A stretch of 64,000 bases of DNA, taken from the NCBI RefSeq assembly GCF_965363235.1, contig NC_134842.1, forward strand, positions 33,356,958 to 33,420,957, read 5' to 3'. This document shows, piece after piece, positions 14,801 through 29,800 of this stretch. The notes below the pieces were generated by a model. It was not told where the DNA came from. It searched no databases and saw nothing but the letters and a program-made list of their open reading frames with translations. Source of the stretch: Mytilus galloprovincialis. Taxonomy: Eukaryota > Mollusca > Bivalvia > Mytilida > Mytilidae. Both the position numbers and the translations under genes were made by a program. Within the stretch, counting starts at the first letter, position 1, and each line of letters begins with the position of its first letter.

Positions 14801-17800
14801 TTAGGCACATGTGTTATTCCTTAAAATACTTAAGATAACGTTATACCAAGTATAAGTGCTACAATAGCTAACAAAACAATGACACAAACTATAATCATAA
14901 TCAGTTTCTGAAACGAGAGAGAAAAAAACAACATGTATAAACAACATTTAGACATAGAAAATAATATCAAAATAAAATAAAATTGTAATGCTGTGTTTAA
15001 GATTGGTCTTTTGTTTCAAATGCACCTTTACAATTATCTTCAAAACAAAATGGTGATTTATTTATCTCGCAGATACAACAACATGCTTGGCATCCAAAAT
15101 AAAATAGTTGGATAATAAGGTGAATCACAGTACAACATAAAGGCTTCGAAAGCTTGTGTAGTTAGAAATATACACAACACCACATAAATCAAGTTCTACA
15201 AGAATAAATCACTTGATAATCCCCCTCCCCCCCCCCTCCCCTTTAAAAAAAAAAAAATTAAAACGTAATACTGAAATGACTTTTTTGAAACTAAGAAAAG
15301 CCTTTTTCTGAGTTTCTTAATTCAGAAAAAGATTAACAAAAGTATTTTTGTACTTAGCATAGGTTTATATTTCGAGTGATGTGTATATTTTTATATGGCA
15401 GAATATTTTACAGTCACACTCCTTCATTCTAAACACCATTATTTACTGCTAATATTTTCATTTCAAAATTCATAAACTGAAATGCAATGGTTTGCAATTT
15501 ACTGTTTCAGAATCTATATGACTGTATGTAATAGCACGTATTTGGAAAATGAAAACTATGCTAAATCATGGATTGAAATTAAATTTTTTCGACATATGGT
15601 AACTTAATCAAAGAACTTCTGTGCACTTAAAAATAAATAATACCCAGAGTGCATTAGATTGTGAAAAATTTCTTATCACAACATTTTGGTGTTTGGTTTT
15701 GAAATTATTACCCAGAATGCATTAGATTTTAAAACAGCTTTTTAAATCCACACCTGGTATTCTCTGAATTGAGTTTTCATCTCAAAATAAATTCTAAATA
15801 TAAATTGACCAGCTGATGTTTTTTTTAACATGCTAAAGTGTGACTGTAAATATATGTAGGGAAATGGTTAACAATATTTGGTGATCCTGTCATAAAATGA
15901 TGGAAAACAGTTGTTCATAGGTTTGAGCAAAAACGAGACTTAACATCATAATAGTATTAGTTCACTAAATTCCAACACTTAAACCAATTATAAGTGCTAT
16001 AACAGCCAACAATACTATCACACATATTATAATCATTATCATTTTCTGAAATGGAAGAAGAGACAACATTTAAACAACATATAGACAAGCATGCAGAGGA
16101 ATAAGAATTTCAGCAGTGGTTTGATGGCTACCATATTTTGAAATAAACATTAAATGAGTAGTTTCCAAATAAAATAATGTTTGTGTGGATAATATTTTGA
16201 TTGTTTGTTGGTGTTTTATACTATTTTTAGCACACATGTTTATATCATACCAGCTATTTTCATTGGACGAGGAAACTTGAATACCAGGAGAGAGCCACAC
16301 CCTTCCTGAAATCCTCTAGTCACTTAAAATCAGAGTAATTCACACCTTGCCACAAGCAAATTTCAAACTTTATTTTTGAAAGGATACATTAACGGCTGAT
16401 TTATACTTTGACATTTTTCATCCCTTTTTGATTATTGAATAGACTGATATCAAGAATCTCAATATTTTCAATGGATCAAAAAAAAATTCAGATTCTGACC
16501 TCACAAATTATGTTGGACATAATCTTGAATGACATCTGGACCAATTTGAATATTTAAAACAGTAATGCTCCATAATGCAACATTATTGCTGAATTGATGC
16601 ATTCACATTATTTGATAAGCCCATGCTGCATGTTTATAAATATTGTTAAGTTCAGTCATTGATCATGATGAAAGATAATTCAGAATAGCTCTGTCTTTGG
16701 GTATTAAGCATATTTATAATATATATGCTTTTAGTTTGGGTCTTTTTAGAAATTTTCAAAACTTGACCACACAAAATTAGTAATAATTGATTAATAAAAG
16801 TAGCCATCAAACCATTATGCATATTTGACAAAGGAGTTAAAATGATAATCATTTATAGCCAAGAAAAGACCTGTAGAATTTGTTCAATTGAACTGGATAT
16901 TAATTAGTAAACATGCAAGCTTTGAGAACATCAATAAAGATAACTTATTGAAATTTCTCTTAAACATCATGAATATAACTGAAGGACATGAACAGATAAA
17001 GCTTGTGCAGACTTGAGTGTTAAAATAAGCGTGAGAACAGACAACATTTACTCAGGTATATATATATATAAACATTGGATTGGATAGGTTTTGGTGATTG
17101 TTGTGCAACATCTCCTAGCTGTATGCCTAGATTTTGCTTATGACTTTGAGTGCTCTTACATATTCTTGACTTATGATTTATTTTTAACATTTGTTCTTTT
17201 TTATTCTGATTGTTACTCATCTTTTCCAGTGTATTGTATAAACTTACCTTCCTATCTAAAAACGTTTTCATGGTTGTCATATAATAATTTGAAGTGTTTT
17301 TGAATTTTGTTATTTTAAGCTTACCCAACTAGGTTTACTTAAGAATTTTACAGTATCACATTTGAAAGTGTATTTTTTAATAGTGAACTTACCCGCCGTG
17401 CTTTACTTTGGTATTTTACAGCTTTTTTAGTGTCCATTTTGGCTGTTTCTATATAATCAACTGCTTGTTCAACATTATATTCTATACGATCTATCATTTC
17501 ACCCTACAATGACAAAACAAGAAAAAACCTACTTCATTGCTTAATAATAAATTATTAAATCGTTTGCTGAAGAAATAGGTACCTGTTTCTGATTTCCATA
17601 GTGGAAATAATTTAAGTTGTTGAAATTTTACACAATTCCATAGATTTTGTTCATAAAGATATTTAATAAATAAAGGACAAGGATAAGGCCAAATAAAAAA
17701 GTATGTGTGGTTCCAGTTACATCTGAAAAAAAGTTAGGGTAGGTAGGTAGGGATTTTTTTTTATTTAATGTTTCTTTTTACCTTGAGTCTATGGGAGCAA

Positions 17801-20800
17801 CATTCTGACTTTAACAGTGCCAAATGACAATAAAATCTTTAGGGTATGCTATTTTTAAGCCGAAAAAGTAGGCACGGTAGGGGTACTGGAAGCACACATA
17901 TATTTTTATTTTATATATCCCCACATCCCCTCAGAAGTCAGAATAATAATTATACTATATTCTTATTCCTAATTAAAACACTATCTAACATTCTTATCTT
18001 CTTACTGTTCACAGGAGATATGGGCTCATTTGCACTGTCAAGTTAATCAATCAAAACATATGATTAGAAGGAAGATTTTACTCATGTTTAATATAATCTT
18101 ATAAGTTTGTTTGTACACTGACTCTCTACTGTATTTTTTGTATCAAAATACTGTTTCCTTATAGTGTGGTGATTGGACCCTTAATTTACTGATCATGACA
18201 TTATTTTAAGTCTTTCATTCTGACCTTTATACACATTGATATTGTCATTTATGGTTCAGGTGCTCCATTCACAAAAAATCTTCCAAAATTTTTTTTTATC
18301 ATAAGTTACACTGAAATGTAAATGTTTACTTAATATTTGTTACTGGTACCATTTTTGTGAAATGATTTGCAGATTTGTAATCTCATGTTAAGGCTGTTCC
18401 ATTAAAACATACATGGTACCCAGGGAAGGCATTTTAAAATATAGTGACCACCCATAGAAGCAATTTTAGAGTCTTGCATACATTTAAAGCCAATTAAACA
18501 CAATATTTCACACCCACCCATAGTGTCAAATTTAAGTTGTCTTCCCTGGGTCCCATGTATGTTTTTATGGAACAGCCCTTATTGAAAATACATCACATGT
18601 TTAAACAAAGCTCACCTGTTGTTCTACTAACATAGCCATATCCATAAACATGTCATGTAATTCACGTATACTATTTTCTAATTTTATAATATCGTTGTGT
18701 CTAGCTTCAATATCTGCAAGTGTTTGTTTAGCTTGCTGTGTTTCCATTATGATCTACAAAATACAAAAGATAAAGTTCAGTTAAATTTTCATTAAAATAT
18801 GTAATTGTATTTCATATACTTTATAATTTTACTGATTTTCAGAGTGCAGTATAAGAAGCTACCAAAAATGAAAATAAGTAAATGTGGTATGATCTCCAGT
18901 AAGACAGCTTTGCAAGAGAGACCTGCCTTATGAACTTTAACTGTAGCCACTGAGCTAATTCAGCAATGCTTAGACTTGACAATTTTGACTATTCAAATCT
19001 TTTCACACCCAAATGGAAGAAGTGGCAACATACTGTGAACTAGTAAAAAAAACAAGTTTAAATATATCTGTTTCTTTTTTTTACCAATTTGCATTTTTCA
19101 TTGTGTTTACATATATGCATTGTGCCATAAGATACATTTTTCAAGCTCAACTATGGTTTTATGTGGTTAATTCTTATTGGACATCATGTCAACACAAAAT
19201 ATGAATCGGACAAAAATTCTGCGCCTACCACAAGACTTAAATTGACAATCCTCGAGAGAACACTGAAGCAACTGAAGGGTTCTACAAAATTATGACTTTT
19301 TGTTTGAAAGCAGTCTGTTTGCAGTGCTAACTATGAATAATCACAATATACAAATTATTTTGATTTTGTTATGATCGGGTAGGCCTTCGGCAGGGATCAC
19401 TACATAAGGTGAAGTTAATCAGGTCCTTAGTTTTGGTTTTACATATTGTTATTTAAATCTTTAAAAAATCTTACATCTTGCGTAAATATTTTAGGATTTC
19501 CTGATTCCAACATATCTTCTAACTGTTCATCTGTAGTCGTTCGACCAGCTGAAAAATGTAAAGGGATGATTTAAATCTAAGTGAAGTGTATATGTACATG
19601 TTTATGCATATGGTGACTACACCAAAGTAAATCTTAATGTTAATAACAAACAGTGATGTTGGCCATATATATGCATATATTCAAGGAGAGGTGTTTGTGA
19701 TATTATTTGGAGTCTGATTTTTAATTTGCTACTACAAAAGATAAGTCAGGACGAAAAAACTATCTAACTAGCCAATCTCTTAACCAAAACAGTCTTAAGG
19801 TTTGGTGGTGTACTTGCACACACACATTTAAAAGCCTTTCAAATTGTTAGGGCTAAAAGTTTAGGCCTAGCACTGCTTTGTCACTTAAAAAGTAAAATTG
19901 AGGTCAATTCTAATATGACGTGCTTCTTTCGCTTTGTGAATAAACCCATGCTCTAAATCCAACAAAATTTGTTTGCACATGCATATCTTGACTACTGCAG
20001 AATAATGAATTTTATCAAATTGTCATGCATTTATTATATTTCATTAATTTTAAACACTTCCAAACTCTTAAATGATGCACATGTTGTTACTAATTCATTT
20101 ATTCATGACTGTAATGTGTTGCATTTGGAAATTGACATATTTGACCTAGATACGACAACCGTTCATGCTGGCTGTTCAAAACTCCCCCCTCTGAAAAATT
20201 CCATTGCCAGTCGTTTTCTGGTTTACAAACAAAAAAGGGAGGTTCATGGAAGAGCCTACACAAACACAAGATTTAAGAAATAATTGATGCAAGCTATACT
20301 TTATTGTGGTTTTAACATGTGTAGGCATTATATTCGTGTTATTTTAGCCCTTACTTTCGCTTGGGCAAAAATAATCACGAATATAATGCCTACCCATGTT
20401 AAAACTACAATAAAGTATAGCTTGCATCAATTATTTCTTAAATCTTGTCAATGTCAAAGGTCAGATTCAATAACCTACTTTTTATTTTTTTACATTTTAA
20501 ATGGTTACTTGTTTTGACCAACCATCTTTATCATTTTGCCTAACAGTTAAGCTTTTGTCAAAGGACTTAAAAGATAAGGACTGTGGGCACTTCTTTATGA
20601 GATCAACAAGTCCAACCTTTATTCCAAAATTTAGATTTTATCGCAAGGAAGAATGAATATATTTCATAAGTCCATTGATTTTTTTCAGGACTTTTGTTTT
20701 GAATAATGTTAAGAATATCAATTTCATGTTTTTATTTACAATATATCATATCCTGACAAAATTATTTCTATAAAAATATTTAAATCCATTGCAGATTAAC

Positions 20801-23800
20801 ATAAGGGAAGTAATATTCCAATACTTTCCCAACAATTTTGTCAATAAACAGTATAAATCATGACTGTCGAGAAAGCAATAAATCATCGGAGATAATTAAT
20901 CACAAGTCTTATCTCTACTGGAAATAATCCCTTGAGGGTAAAAGTCAGAGGCAGCTTTATATGATTAGGTCTGGATAATCTTTTCTTTAAGTTATAACCG
21001 TATTTATGTAAAAATGTAGTGCCAAAACTTATAGTCCAAATTGCTGCCAATTAAAGCCATCAAAATTTTAGACTGAAAACAGCAAAGCCTTATAAATATT
21101 TAGAAGGCATGTTAAGGCCCCTTTAATGGCCTCTAATAAAAAATTTTCGAAAATCAAAATGTATTAATAATCTATCAATAATCATCCCTTAGATCCTCAA
21201 AGGACATAATTATGAAATTTACCCTTCAAGATATTGATATATATATCTTTTTGATTGTGCAAAGAAAATTGGTTTGTTTTGACATCTAGCACAGCAAGAG
21301 CTAATAAAAAGTATGTCTTTCTTTCAAGATTTAGTTTTGATTTTCAAGTTTGGCTGTTGCTGGTATATATATTGTCATAATAGTGTTTTTCATATTGTCG
21401 TATTTATAACCACATGTAAAAGTTACTTTGCAATCATAATCGTGATAATAGAAACTTTTGCACCTCAATGGTCATATTATTTAGTGCTAATCAGCCTAAT
21501 CTGGGTATGAAATAAACAAAATTCTACATATCATGCTCTTGCTTATTGTTGCATTCTCTTCAAGGCAGCATTGTAAACTCTTGATTCTTTAATTTTATAG
21601 AATTTTTCACAAGACCACAGTTTTTATTGGTAGAGGAAGCCAGAGTGGCAGGAGAAAACCACTGACCTTTCGATAGGAAAATTGACAAACCTAGTCAATT
21701 AAGATTGGAGTCGAGTGCACCGGCAAGATCGGGGTTCGAACTCACAACCTAAGTGTTAACTGGCTAGTGATTACAGCAGTAACTACTTAGACCAATCAGA
21801 CACTGAGCCCCCCAGATATGCTTGATTAACTGGCTCAGTTCTCATCACTGATCAACCATTTATGAATTTGTTTGCATGTGTTGTCCCAAATGTTGAACAA
21901 AAAGTATGTCCCTCATCAAACTACAAATAAACAAACTCTTGTTCATAAACTTACTTATTTCTAACTGTCGTATTATTCTGCCTTTACATCTTTCTCTATA
22001 GTCTATTTGACAGGAATTGTAATCATTCATAACTTCTACAAATTTTCGAGACAAAGTTGCATGCTGAAATAAAAAAAACAACTCTGTAAATGATGTTTAT
22101 AAATGAATAAAATATTCAGAAACTAAATAAGGTTGTAACTTCCAACTCCCTCAGTCAAGGTTGCCCTTAGACGGCTAAGGCTATTATTTTTAGGTCCATT
22201 TTGATCCTATAACTGTTCACATCTTTCGGTAATTATAGATCCTATGCTGTAAAATATTTGGCTTGATGAGCATTCCTAATGGAAGCAAATCCAGTGAAGT
22301 TTTTGGGGAGTAAAAAATCTATACAGTTAAAAAAAAAAAAAAAAAAAAAAAAAGATGCTAGTAGCATAAAGCCCATGCCAGTACTTGTAACGGTTTGAGA
22401 ATTGATTTTAGAAAACAATTTCACAGTTGGGAAGACTTCTGACTCCATTTACAGTTATCCTGGTAGAGACACAGGAGCATCTTTATAGTGCACATAGACA
22501 GAGGTGATTAAATGTGGAATACACAAAACTGTCAAGGAAGAAATAACTTTTTTTCATTATCAAAATTTATAAAGAACTTCAAGAAATTATGAATTTAAAC
22601 AGCTCCTAGGATTCAGTTGGTAAATGGTGAAAAACAAAATGCTGCAAAAAGGTCCTGATCAATAATACCTTTTAATTCAGTGTTTCTCCTTTTTTATATA
22701 GATTAGACCATTGGTTTTCCTGTTTGAATGGTTTTACACTAGTCTTTCTCAGGGGCCTTTTAGCTTACTGTTCTGTGTGAGCCATGTCTCTGTTAATGTT
22801 TGGAATGCTGTACTTTGACCAATAAAAGCATGAAAATGAAGAGTTTGTCTCATTCGCATTCATACCACATCTTCTTATATTTACTAAAACTAACTTAAAC
22901 CTGATAGAGGAGAGATGGGTAAACATAAATTAATGCTCTTTTACTGTCACAGGCAGGGGATAAATATATCAAGGTGCACTTGATATATCAGTACGTGCTA
23001 GATCTTTTTTTTCCAGATACACACTAAACATTGATGGCTTTATTTTATATAAAATGTTGGCTTGTTTCTATGGGTTTCTCAACTTATTTAATTGACCAAC
23101 ATGAAAATGTAAGAATATGCAGAAAGTTGTGTTAAATACACTCAAATATGTGGTAATGCTGTCAATGACAGTCTTCACGACGAGTGGCAGCCCAGGCAGC
23201 CCAGGCTGGTAAAATTGCTCTCGGGCCTGTCAAAATCAGACCTACAGGTCAACAGAATCTAACTAAAAATTTTCAAAAATTGAGCTGCGGGCCTGTAGAT
23301 TTAGCAGTTCAGCGTGAAGACTGCAATGAAATAGTTATCTAACAAAGACTACAGTGAAAACTTGTACAAATTTATCAGTTAGCTGTGTTTATCTATTTAA
23401 GAAGAAGGATTTAAAGCTTGTTTGTTTAAAAAACACATAGTAAATTCTTGATATTTTTATATTTGTAATGTTGTGTTTCATTTGATTTTGGGTGAACAAA
23501 AAAGGCAGCCACAGCAATCTCAGACTCAGCAACAGTTTATTTTTTTTGTGATGCTGTCTTATTCACTTCTACCCAATTATATATAATTCTAGTCAGAACA
23601 GGCCTTGAAGGCATAAAACTTTGCTCAGTGCTCGGAGCACAAAAATCATGCTCGAAACATGAAATCCAGCAATTTGATTGGTTGATTTTCGAGTCTGAGT
23701 ACAAAAATCATGCTCGAAAGTTTTATGACCGTGAGGCCAGGTCATGATAATAATAACATTCATCATAAGAAAGACAGAAAATTGCAATTGATCCACAAAA

Positions 23801-26800
23801 GATCTCAAGAACATTGAATAATAAAACATTTCATGGACAAAATTAGTATGTCTTGGGAAAGATAGAAAACTATTCCATATGAAAACAAGCAGCTTCTTGG
23901 ATAATTTTGAGTAGGCTTGCAATGTTTTAAAAAACCTGATGCACTTTTGTTTGTAACTAATTTAATACCAGTACATGAAATGAACAATACAATCTATTTC
24001 AACTGCCACAAATATCCTATAAATCCCTTCAGAGGTTTGTCTGACCCAAACCGATTATAGTACATCACAGAAAGTATTGGTTTGTGTCCAGACGGCCAAT
24101 AATCTTTACTGTTATTGCTCAAATTTTCTCTCATTAAATCAGAAACAATTTTCCATCTAATGAAGCAAGCAGTGACCCTGGACACTGAAGAGAAATGTTT
24201 TGATCAATTTTGAACAATAAAAGATATGTTACAAATAGTCATAAATCTAATAATTCAATAATACTGAGAGCATCTGATTGATCAATCCCTGGCTAAAAAG
24301 TTTGAGTCATCAATTCTTTCAAAAAATCATCAATATATTTTATTTATGACAATATGTAATATGGAGTACGATTAAATCTTCATATGTATATGGTGTATTC
24401 TGCAGACTAAAATCTTTCTTATGCATGATTCTTTTATAACTTTTTCGTCAGACATTGTTACATTTTACGTAATTTCAGAAATTGGATATCTTTAAACAGG
24501 AAAGTATCACTTTTACTGTTATGTAATCATGGAATACATAGGTTTTCTTACAGTACTTAATTTGACCTTATTATGTCCACTTCATAGATATCAGCTTGCC
24601 ATGAGAACAATGTTAAATTATATACAAACAAGAAAAAACAAATCCACTTCTTAAAATGAGTTTGATAAGCAAGTATTTGAACATTTTAAAATTGCCTACT
24701 CAGTCATAAAAATTACCAGAAAATTAACATATCTTATACTGTGGAGTTATTTTCATGGATTGCTAAAACTTGCATTTTCTGGCATATGTGATTTCCTGGT
24801 TTTTAGAATCTCTGTATACAAAGTCTATTGAAACGTTGAACATTTGAATTTGAGGTTCACCTGAAACCACTAAAATCCATGAAAGTTGATATCCAATGAA
24901 TAATAATGAATCCACAGTATGTTTTAAACTAGATGTGGGGTACATTTGAATCCACAGTATGTTTTAAACTAGATGTGGGGTACATTTCAATGAAATATCA
25001 ACATACCAACCAAGTCTAAAATAGATACCTAGAAGTCAAAATGTCTTTGAGAAACATAGAAAATTTTTATTCATTACTTTGGGCGAATAAACATATTAAA
25101 ATTGACAGTTACTTGGTCCATATATTTGCCAAAGTAAGATATCTTACATGTATCATACTAGAGGTGGTGGTAAATTCTATAAAATAGCAACTCAACAAAC
25201 ACCCCTAAAATAGGCATCTAGTAGTTAACAGGTCATTGAAAACCACAAAATCTAGTTGTTTTTTTTTTATTATTGTTTGGAACAAATAACAACATGTAGT
25301 ACACAAACAATTTAATGATTCTTTAGTCAGCTGAAACAACCATATATAGAATATTACCCACATCAGCCAAAGATCAAATTATCCAAATTAGGAGAACAAA
25401 GACCCATTAACTTCTAGCCTATAGGGAATAATACTGGTCAGAAAGACAAGTGACCAATGGACAATAATTTATCTGCTAATTTTATCAGCATGTGGTCAAT
25501 GGTGTAATTATCTACAGCTGTGGTCACTAACATGTTATAAGAGTTGATGTAGAGACAATATCCATATATGGGAGGACTACCTACAGCGTACTTCTGAGTA
25601 GTTAATGATTCTACCCTTGAATTTCCTCGCAAAATGTCAACAAATTATCAAATATATTAAAGAGTGCATTGTCCCTTTACAATGAAGTTAAAATTAGATT
25701 CTGGTGGTATCAATTTGTAAATATCATTACAGAAAATTATAAAAGTTTGCAAAGAACTCAATAATAAGCAGAATTTTAATTATATAATTTCTTGTGTAAA
25801 TCTTTCATTAGTTAATTAATTAATTCATTATCATGTCCTAAAATCATTTATAATAAGGGATCTGCCATGTATTTGCTATCACTAATTAAATATTGCACTG
25901 TTTAGCCATGACTTTCATACAAATCAAATCAAATATAATTATATTAGGAATTTAGGATTTGTTTTCAATTAGATAAAAATTAAATACAACAAATTCAATT
26001 TCATTCTAAATGTAAATGCTTTATACAATTTCCTTGAGAATTGTTTATATTTCTGATTTCAACACTGGGAGGTGATTTTAAACTTAAAACGACATTTAAT
26101 CCATTTATATATATTGATAAAGTGATTATTGTTTTCTGAAAAATGACAGTCTACCCTTTCTTTCTAGTTTTTTTTATTAAATGTAATCATTTTTAAATCT
26201 TTTTATTGTATTACTATTACATCGAAAGTCAATATGTTTTCACAGAATATTATCAAGTTTATAATGATTGTCTCCATGAAGTTGGCATGAGAAATAAAAT
26301 GCAGTTATTTTCACTGCCATGACAAGCTACTTGAAACAATTGTTTTATCATTTAGAAAGTTTGGGTCAAGTGGAACTATTTCTTTTATTTAGATTTGTAA
26401 AATAGAACTTATTTATTTCTTGGCCTTACTTGGGTATTATAGCATTCCCTAGTTATTTATTTTCAAACTAATCCCAATAGTTTTATCATTAGAGAAAGTT
26501 TGGAAAAGTACACCTACTTTTTTTTTTTTTTTTTTTTTTATTTGTAACCTTAATCATAGAACTTATTTATTTCTTGGCCTTATAATGATTGTCTCCATGA
26601 AGTTGTTATAACATTCTCTAGTTATTAAATTTTTTCGTACTAATCACAACGCTACATAAAACTAATATGTATCTGAACATGAAAGAGAATCTACAGTCCT
26701 GTTCTGTGTCAAGTTGAAAATAATCAAAGATTTTCTTTAACAATTATATAAGAATCAATAACAAATCTATACATGGAGTTTGAAGACAATGTTTTTAATA

Positions 26801-29800
26801 ACAACACAATATCAGATAAACAAATAAAAGGCTATATACATCCCACAGTACTGTGAAAATAAGTGATGGTAGAAAGCTGAAATCAATGGGGATAAAAGAA
26901 ATCAATTCTACGTTAGTATATCTATCAAACAGATAGTATGACTTATAAGTCTCAAAAGATTTTAATTTGTTATTCTAGAAAAGAGTTTTTATTCTTATTT
27001 TTTTTCATGATTTTTGTTTTTTTTTTCTTTTTCATTGAAAATCAGTGACAGATTTAGAAATTTTCATAAGGGGGGGTGTGGCTTCAGTGATCAAATAAAT
27101 ATTCATCTGATTTTTCCCCACAAATGAGGGGGCACAAGGATTCCTGGAAAACCCTGTAAATCCGCATCTGAAATTACTTTTGCGAGATTGCAAATGACAT
27201 AATAATGGGACAGAACAATAGCCATTTTCATCATCCCAAATATTCAACCAATGATGTGTTTTGGTACTTAAAAGATTATCAACAGCAGACTTTAAATGTC
27301 TCACTTCTAGGAAATGTATGAGACTGTGACTTATATGAATAGCAGGGTCCCTTTCAACTCTTGTAGGTGATATGCCATAAAAGACCATTATTGTATGATG
27401 CTTACTGATGCACGACAAATATGATTATCACAAATTTTCAATTGTTTCAAGCCTCACAACAGGTTGAATTTCATGCTTTAGGGATTTGGTTTATAGAAAA
27501 TGCATAATCCAGTTATACATGCTGTGTATCAATAAAAAATTAAATTCCACCTTCTAGCAATACAAACATGAATGCTATCATGACCAATATAGCATAATTC
27601 ATTCCCTGTATTTTATCGACTTGAAACATTTCAGAAAGGATTTCTACTGTTGCTGAAAACAAAGCGGATTTGATGTCATCTTTAATTAAAAATTTTAGTA
27701 CATTTTTAGTAGCAAAAATTGATATTCAATTACAGCTTCCAGCAGAAACTTTTTTCAAATGAGAAAAATATTGATGTTTCAAAAACTGAAGTTTTCCGAT
27801 ATTCTATTTTATAATTCATAACATAAAACTGTAATCACTTCACATTTGTGAATTGAAAATCATAATTTTAAAAGCTTTAAATTTTAAATAATGATTTTCA
27901 GTGAGATAATAACATGCAACTGCAGCAAATTTTACTGTAATCATTAGGGCATGAATCATTATTTATATTTAAGATTTGATCGGAAAAGTTCAAATCTGAA
28001 ATGTAGCTGGGACTTTCATCCCAATTTCACAGTTGAATAACCACATTGAATATGGGCAAAGTTCCAAATGTAAAAGTGTTTTTTTTCTAGCTATAAAATT
28101 ATCTTCTTCCATTATTCAGTATTTTCTAATAAACAACATACAATTAATGCATTTTATGCATGCAATTATAGATGAAAAATTTATAGTGTAGATTTCATCA
28201 TGTTTTTTAAATTTACAAATGTATAAATCATTGAATGGTTATATCTTCTCTAAGTTTACACTTGAACTTAAACCTCTAACTTTGATGGACATTTCCTGAA
28301 TTAATAAATGTATCTTAGTCCTATGGGAATGATTTCTTACTTTCAAAGAGCAGAAATCACAAAACACAAAATCTACAGAGAAAGTATAGCTCTGGAATTT
28401 TTTGTGTAAAAAATCTATTTCCTTTCCTTATTTCCTAATTTTGCCACTAGCTACTTGTGGTGGAAAAGTATGAGAGAAATTCTAAGATAAAGTGATTTTT
28501 TTTTTCGAGTAGCAGGACACAACAGGATGTAGCTATTAAATTGTAAATCGAAAGCATAAACTGCAACCCATGGTCAAAATAAAAAGTAAACTGTTATCCT
28601 TTCCTGATATATACATGTATGTTGGTACTAAATGACTTTAAGACATTGAAACTGATTTCGAATACTAGAAAAAGTTTAATATTTTACTGGATTCTGCCAA
28701 AGTCCTTTTTTGTCTTGCTCCATTTAGAAAGCTCCTTTTCCAAATTAACCTAATATGTAATATCATTTTACAATATTTCAATTGACAATATCAACATGGG
28801 ATGAGACAATTAAGAATATCAATATTATTTAATTTCCTAAGAATTATTTTTTTTTTAATTTTTCAATGGCTTATTGACAGATTTATATCATTTAAAGGTA
28901 ACAATATTATTCAGTTGTCAAGAATACTGCATTTAAAACATAAAAAAATCATAATATGTGTATCAAGTTTACTAGGATTACATCATTATTTTTTGGATTT
29001 TTTCCCCTTCGAAAATGTTGGAACTATGGACTTGCAGACTCAATTTGTTCCCCTTCCTAATGTCCAATGTTTTTCACTTGCTATTTGTAGTGTACAAGTA
29101 AGAGAAATTCTAAGATAAAGTGAAGATTTTTGGAGTAGAGGGAAAACGTCAGACACAGGGTATCATATTTCCTGTTCCAGAATCGATACACCAATCACGC
29201 AAGCAATTGAGTTTACAAATAGTCCTCTCCTGCAATCAACTTAATGTACAACCATTATATAGACAGCAATAATTGATGACTGTAAATCGTTTTATCAGAT
29301 GAATATTATTCCCATGAGTACTCTGCATACAAAAATTCATGACGTTAAACATAGACTCTCAAGCTATGATACCATAGATATAATAGGGAATGAGAAGAGA
29401 CACTCGATCCATCTTGGGAACAGCAAACACCAGACTGAATACATTAGCTTTCTGCTGATGTGGCAGATATCCTAACATTTAGGAAACTTTTTAGAAATGC
29501 TGTGTGCAAAATTATAACAATCTACTCGGTAATTATAAGCCATTTAATAGATTATTGAGTTCCCCTTTTCAATGAAGGGGCCTCACATAGCATACCAGAA
29601 TAATGAAAGAATATATAGGGTAAAAATGCTAACATCTAGAGGAAATATTTTTTTGCTGTTGTAGGGTTGCTGTCTCCTTGAGGTATACCTAAGCCTCTTC
29701 TAATAAAACAAGTGTACAATGGTGATGTCACGCTTGATGGTTTGATTTGGACATCAGGGGTTTATTTTTTTAATGTGGCAATATAGTGAACCATGTAATA

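Noticed and set aside
2835..14829. A fourth alternative anchor exon for STX1
   Set aside because: I looked for an acceptor followed by a hydrophobic run starting K(K/L/M)IMII and found none in this interval.
19969..20283. 104-codon plus-strand open frame beside the fold-back palindrome
   Set aside because: The protein has no family resemblance I can name, lies antisense in an STX1 intron, and ends inside the palindrome arm.
21728..21813. tRNA gene on the minus strand
   Set aside because: A- and B-box-like sequences are present, but there is no acceptor-stem pairing or clear anticodon arm. A SINE head fits better.
23593..23922. 109-codon minus-strand open frame
   Set aside because: It runs through the MITE at 23601-23738 and has no recognisable motif.
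27032..27418. 128-codon minus-strand open frame in STX1 intron 5
   Set aside because: No recognisable domain. Part of it overlaps a degraded MITE (27043-27170), and composition is that of intron sequence.
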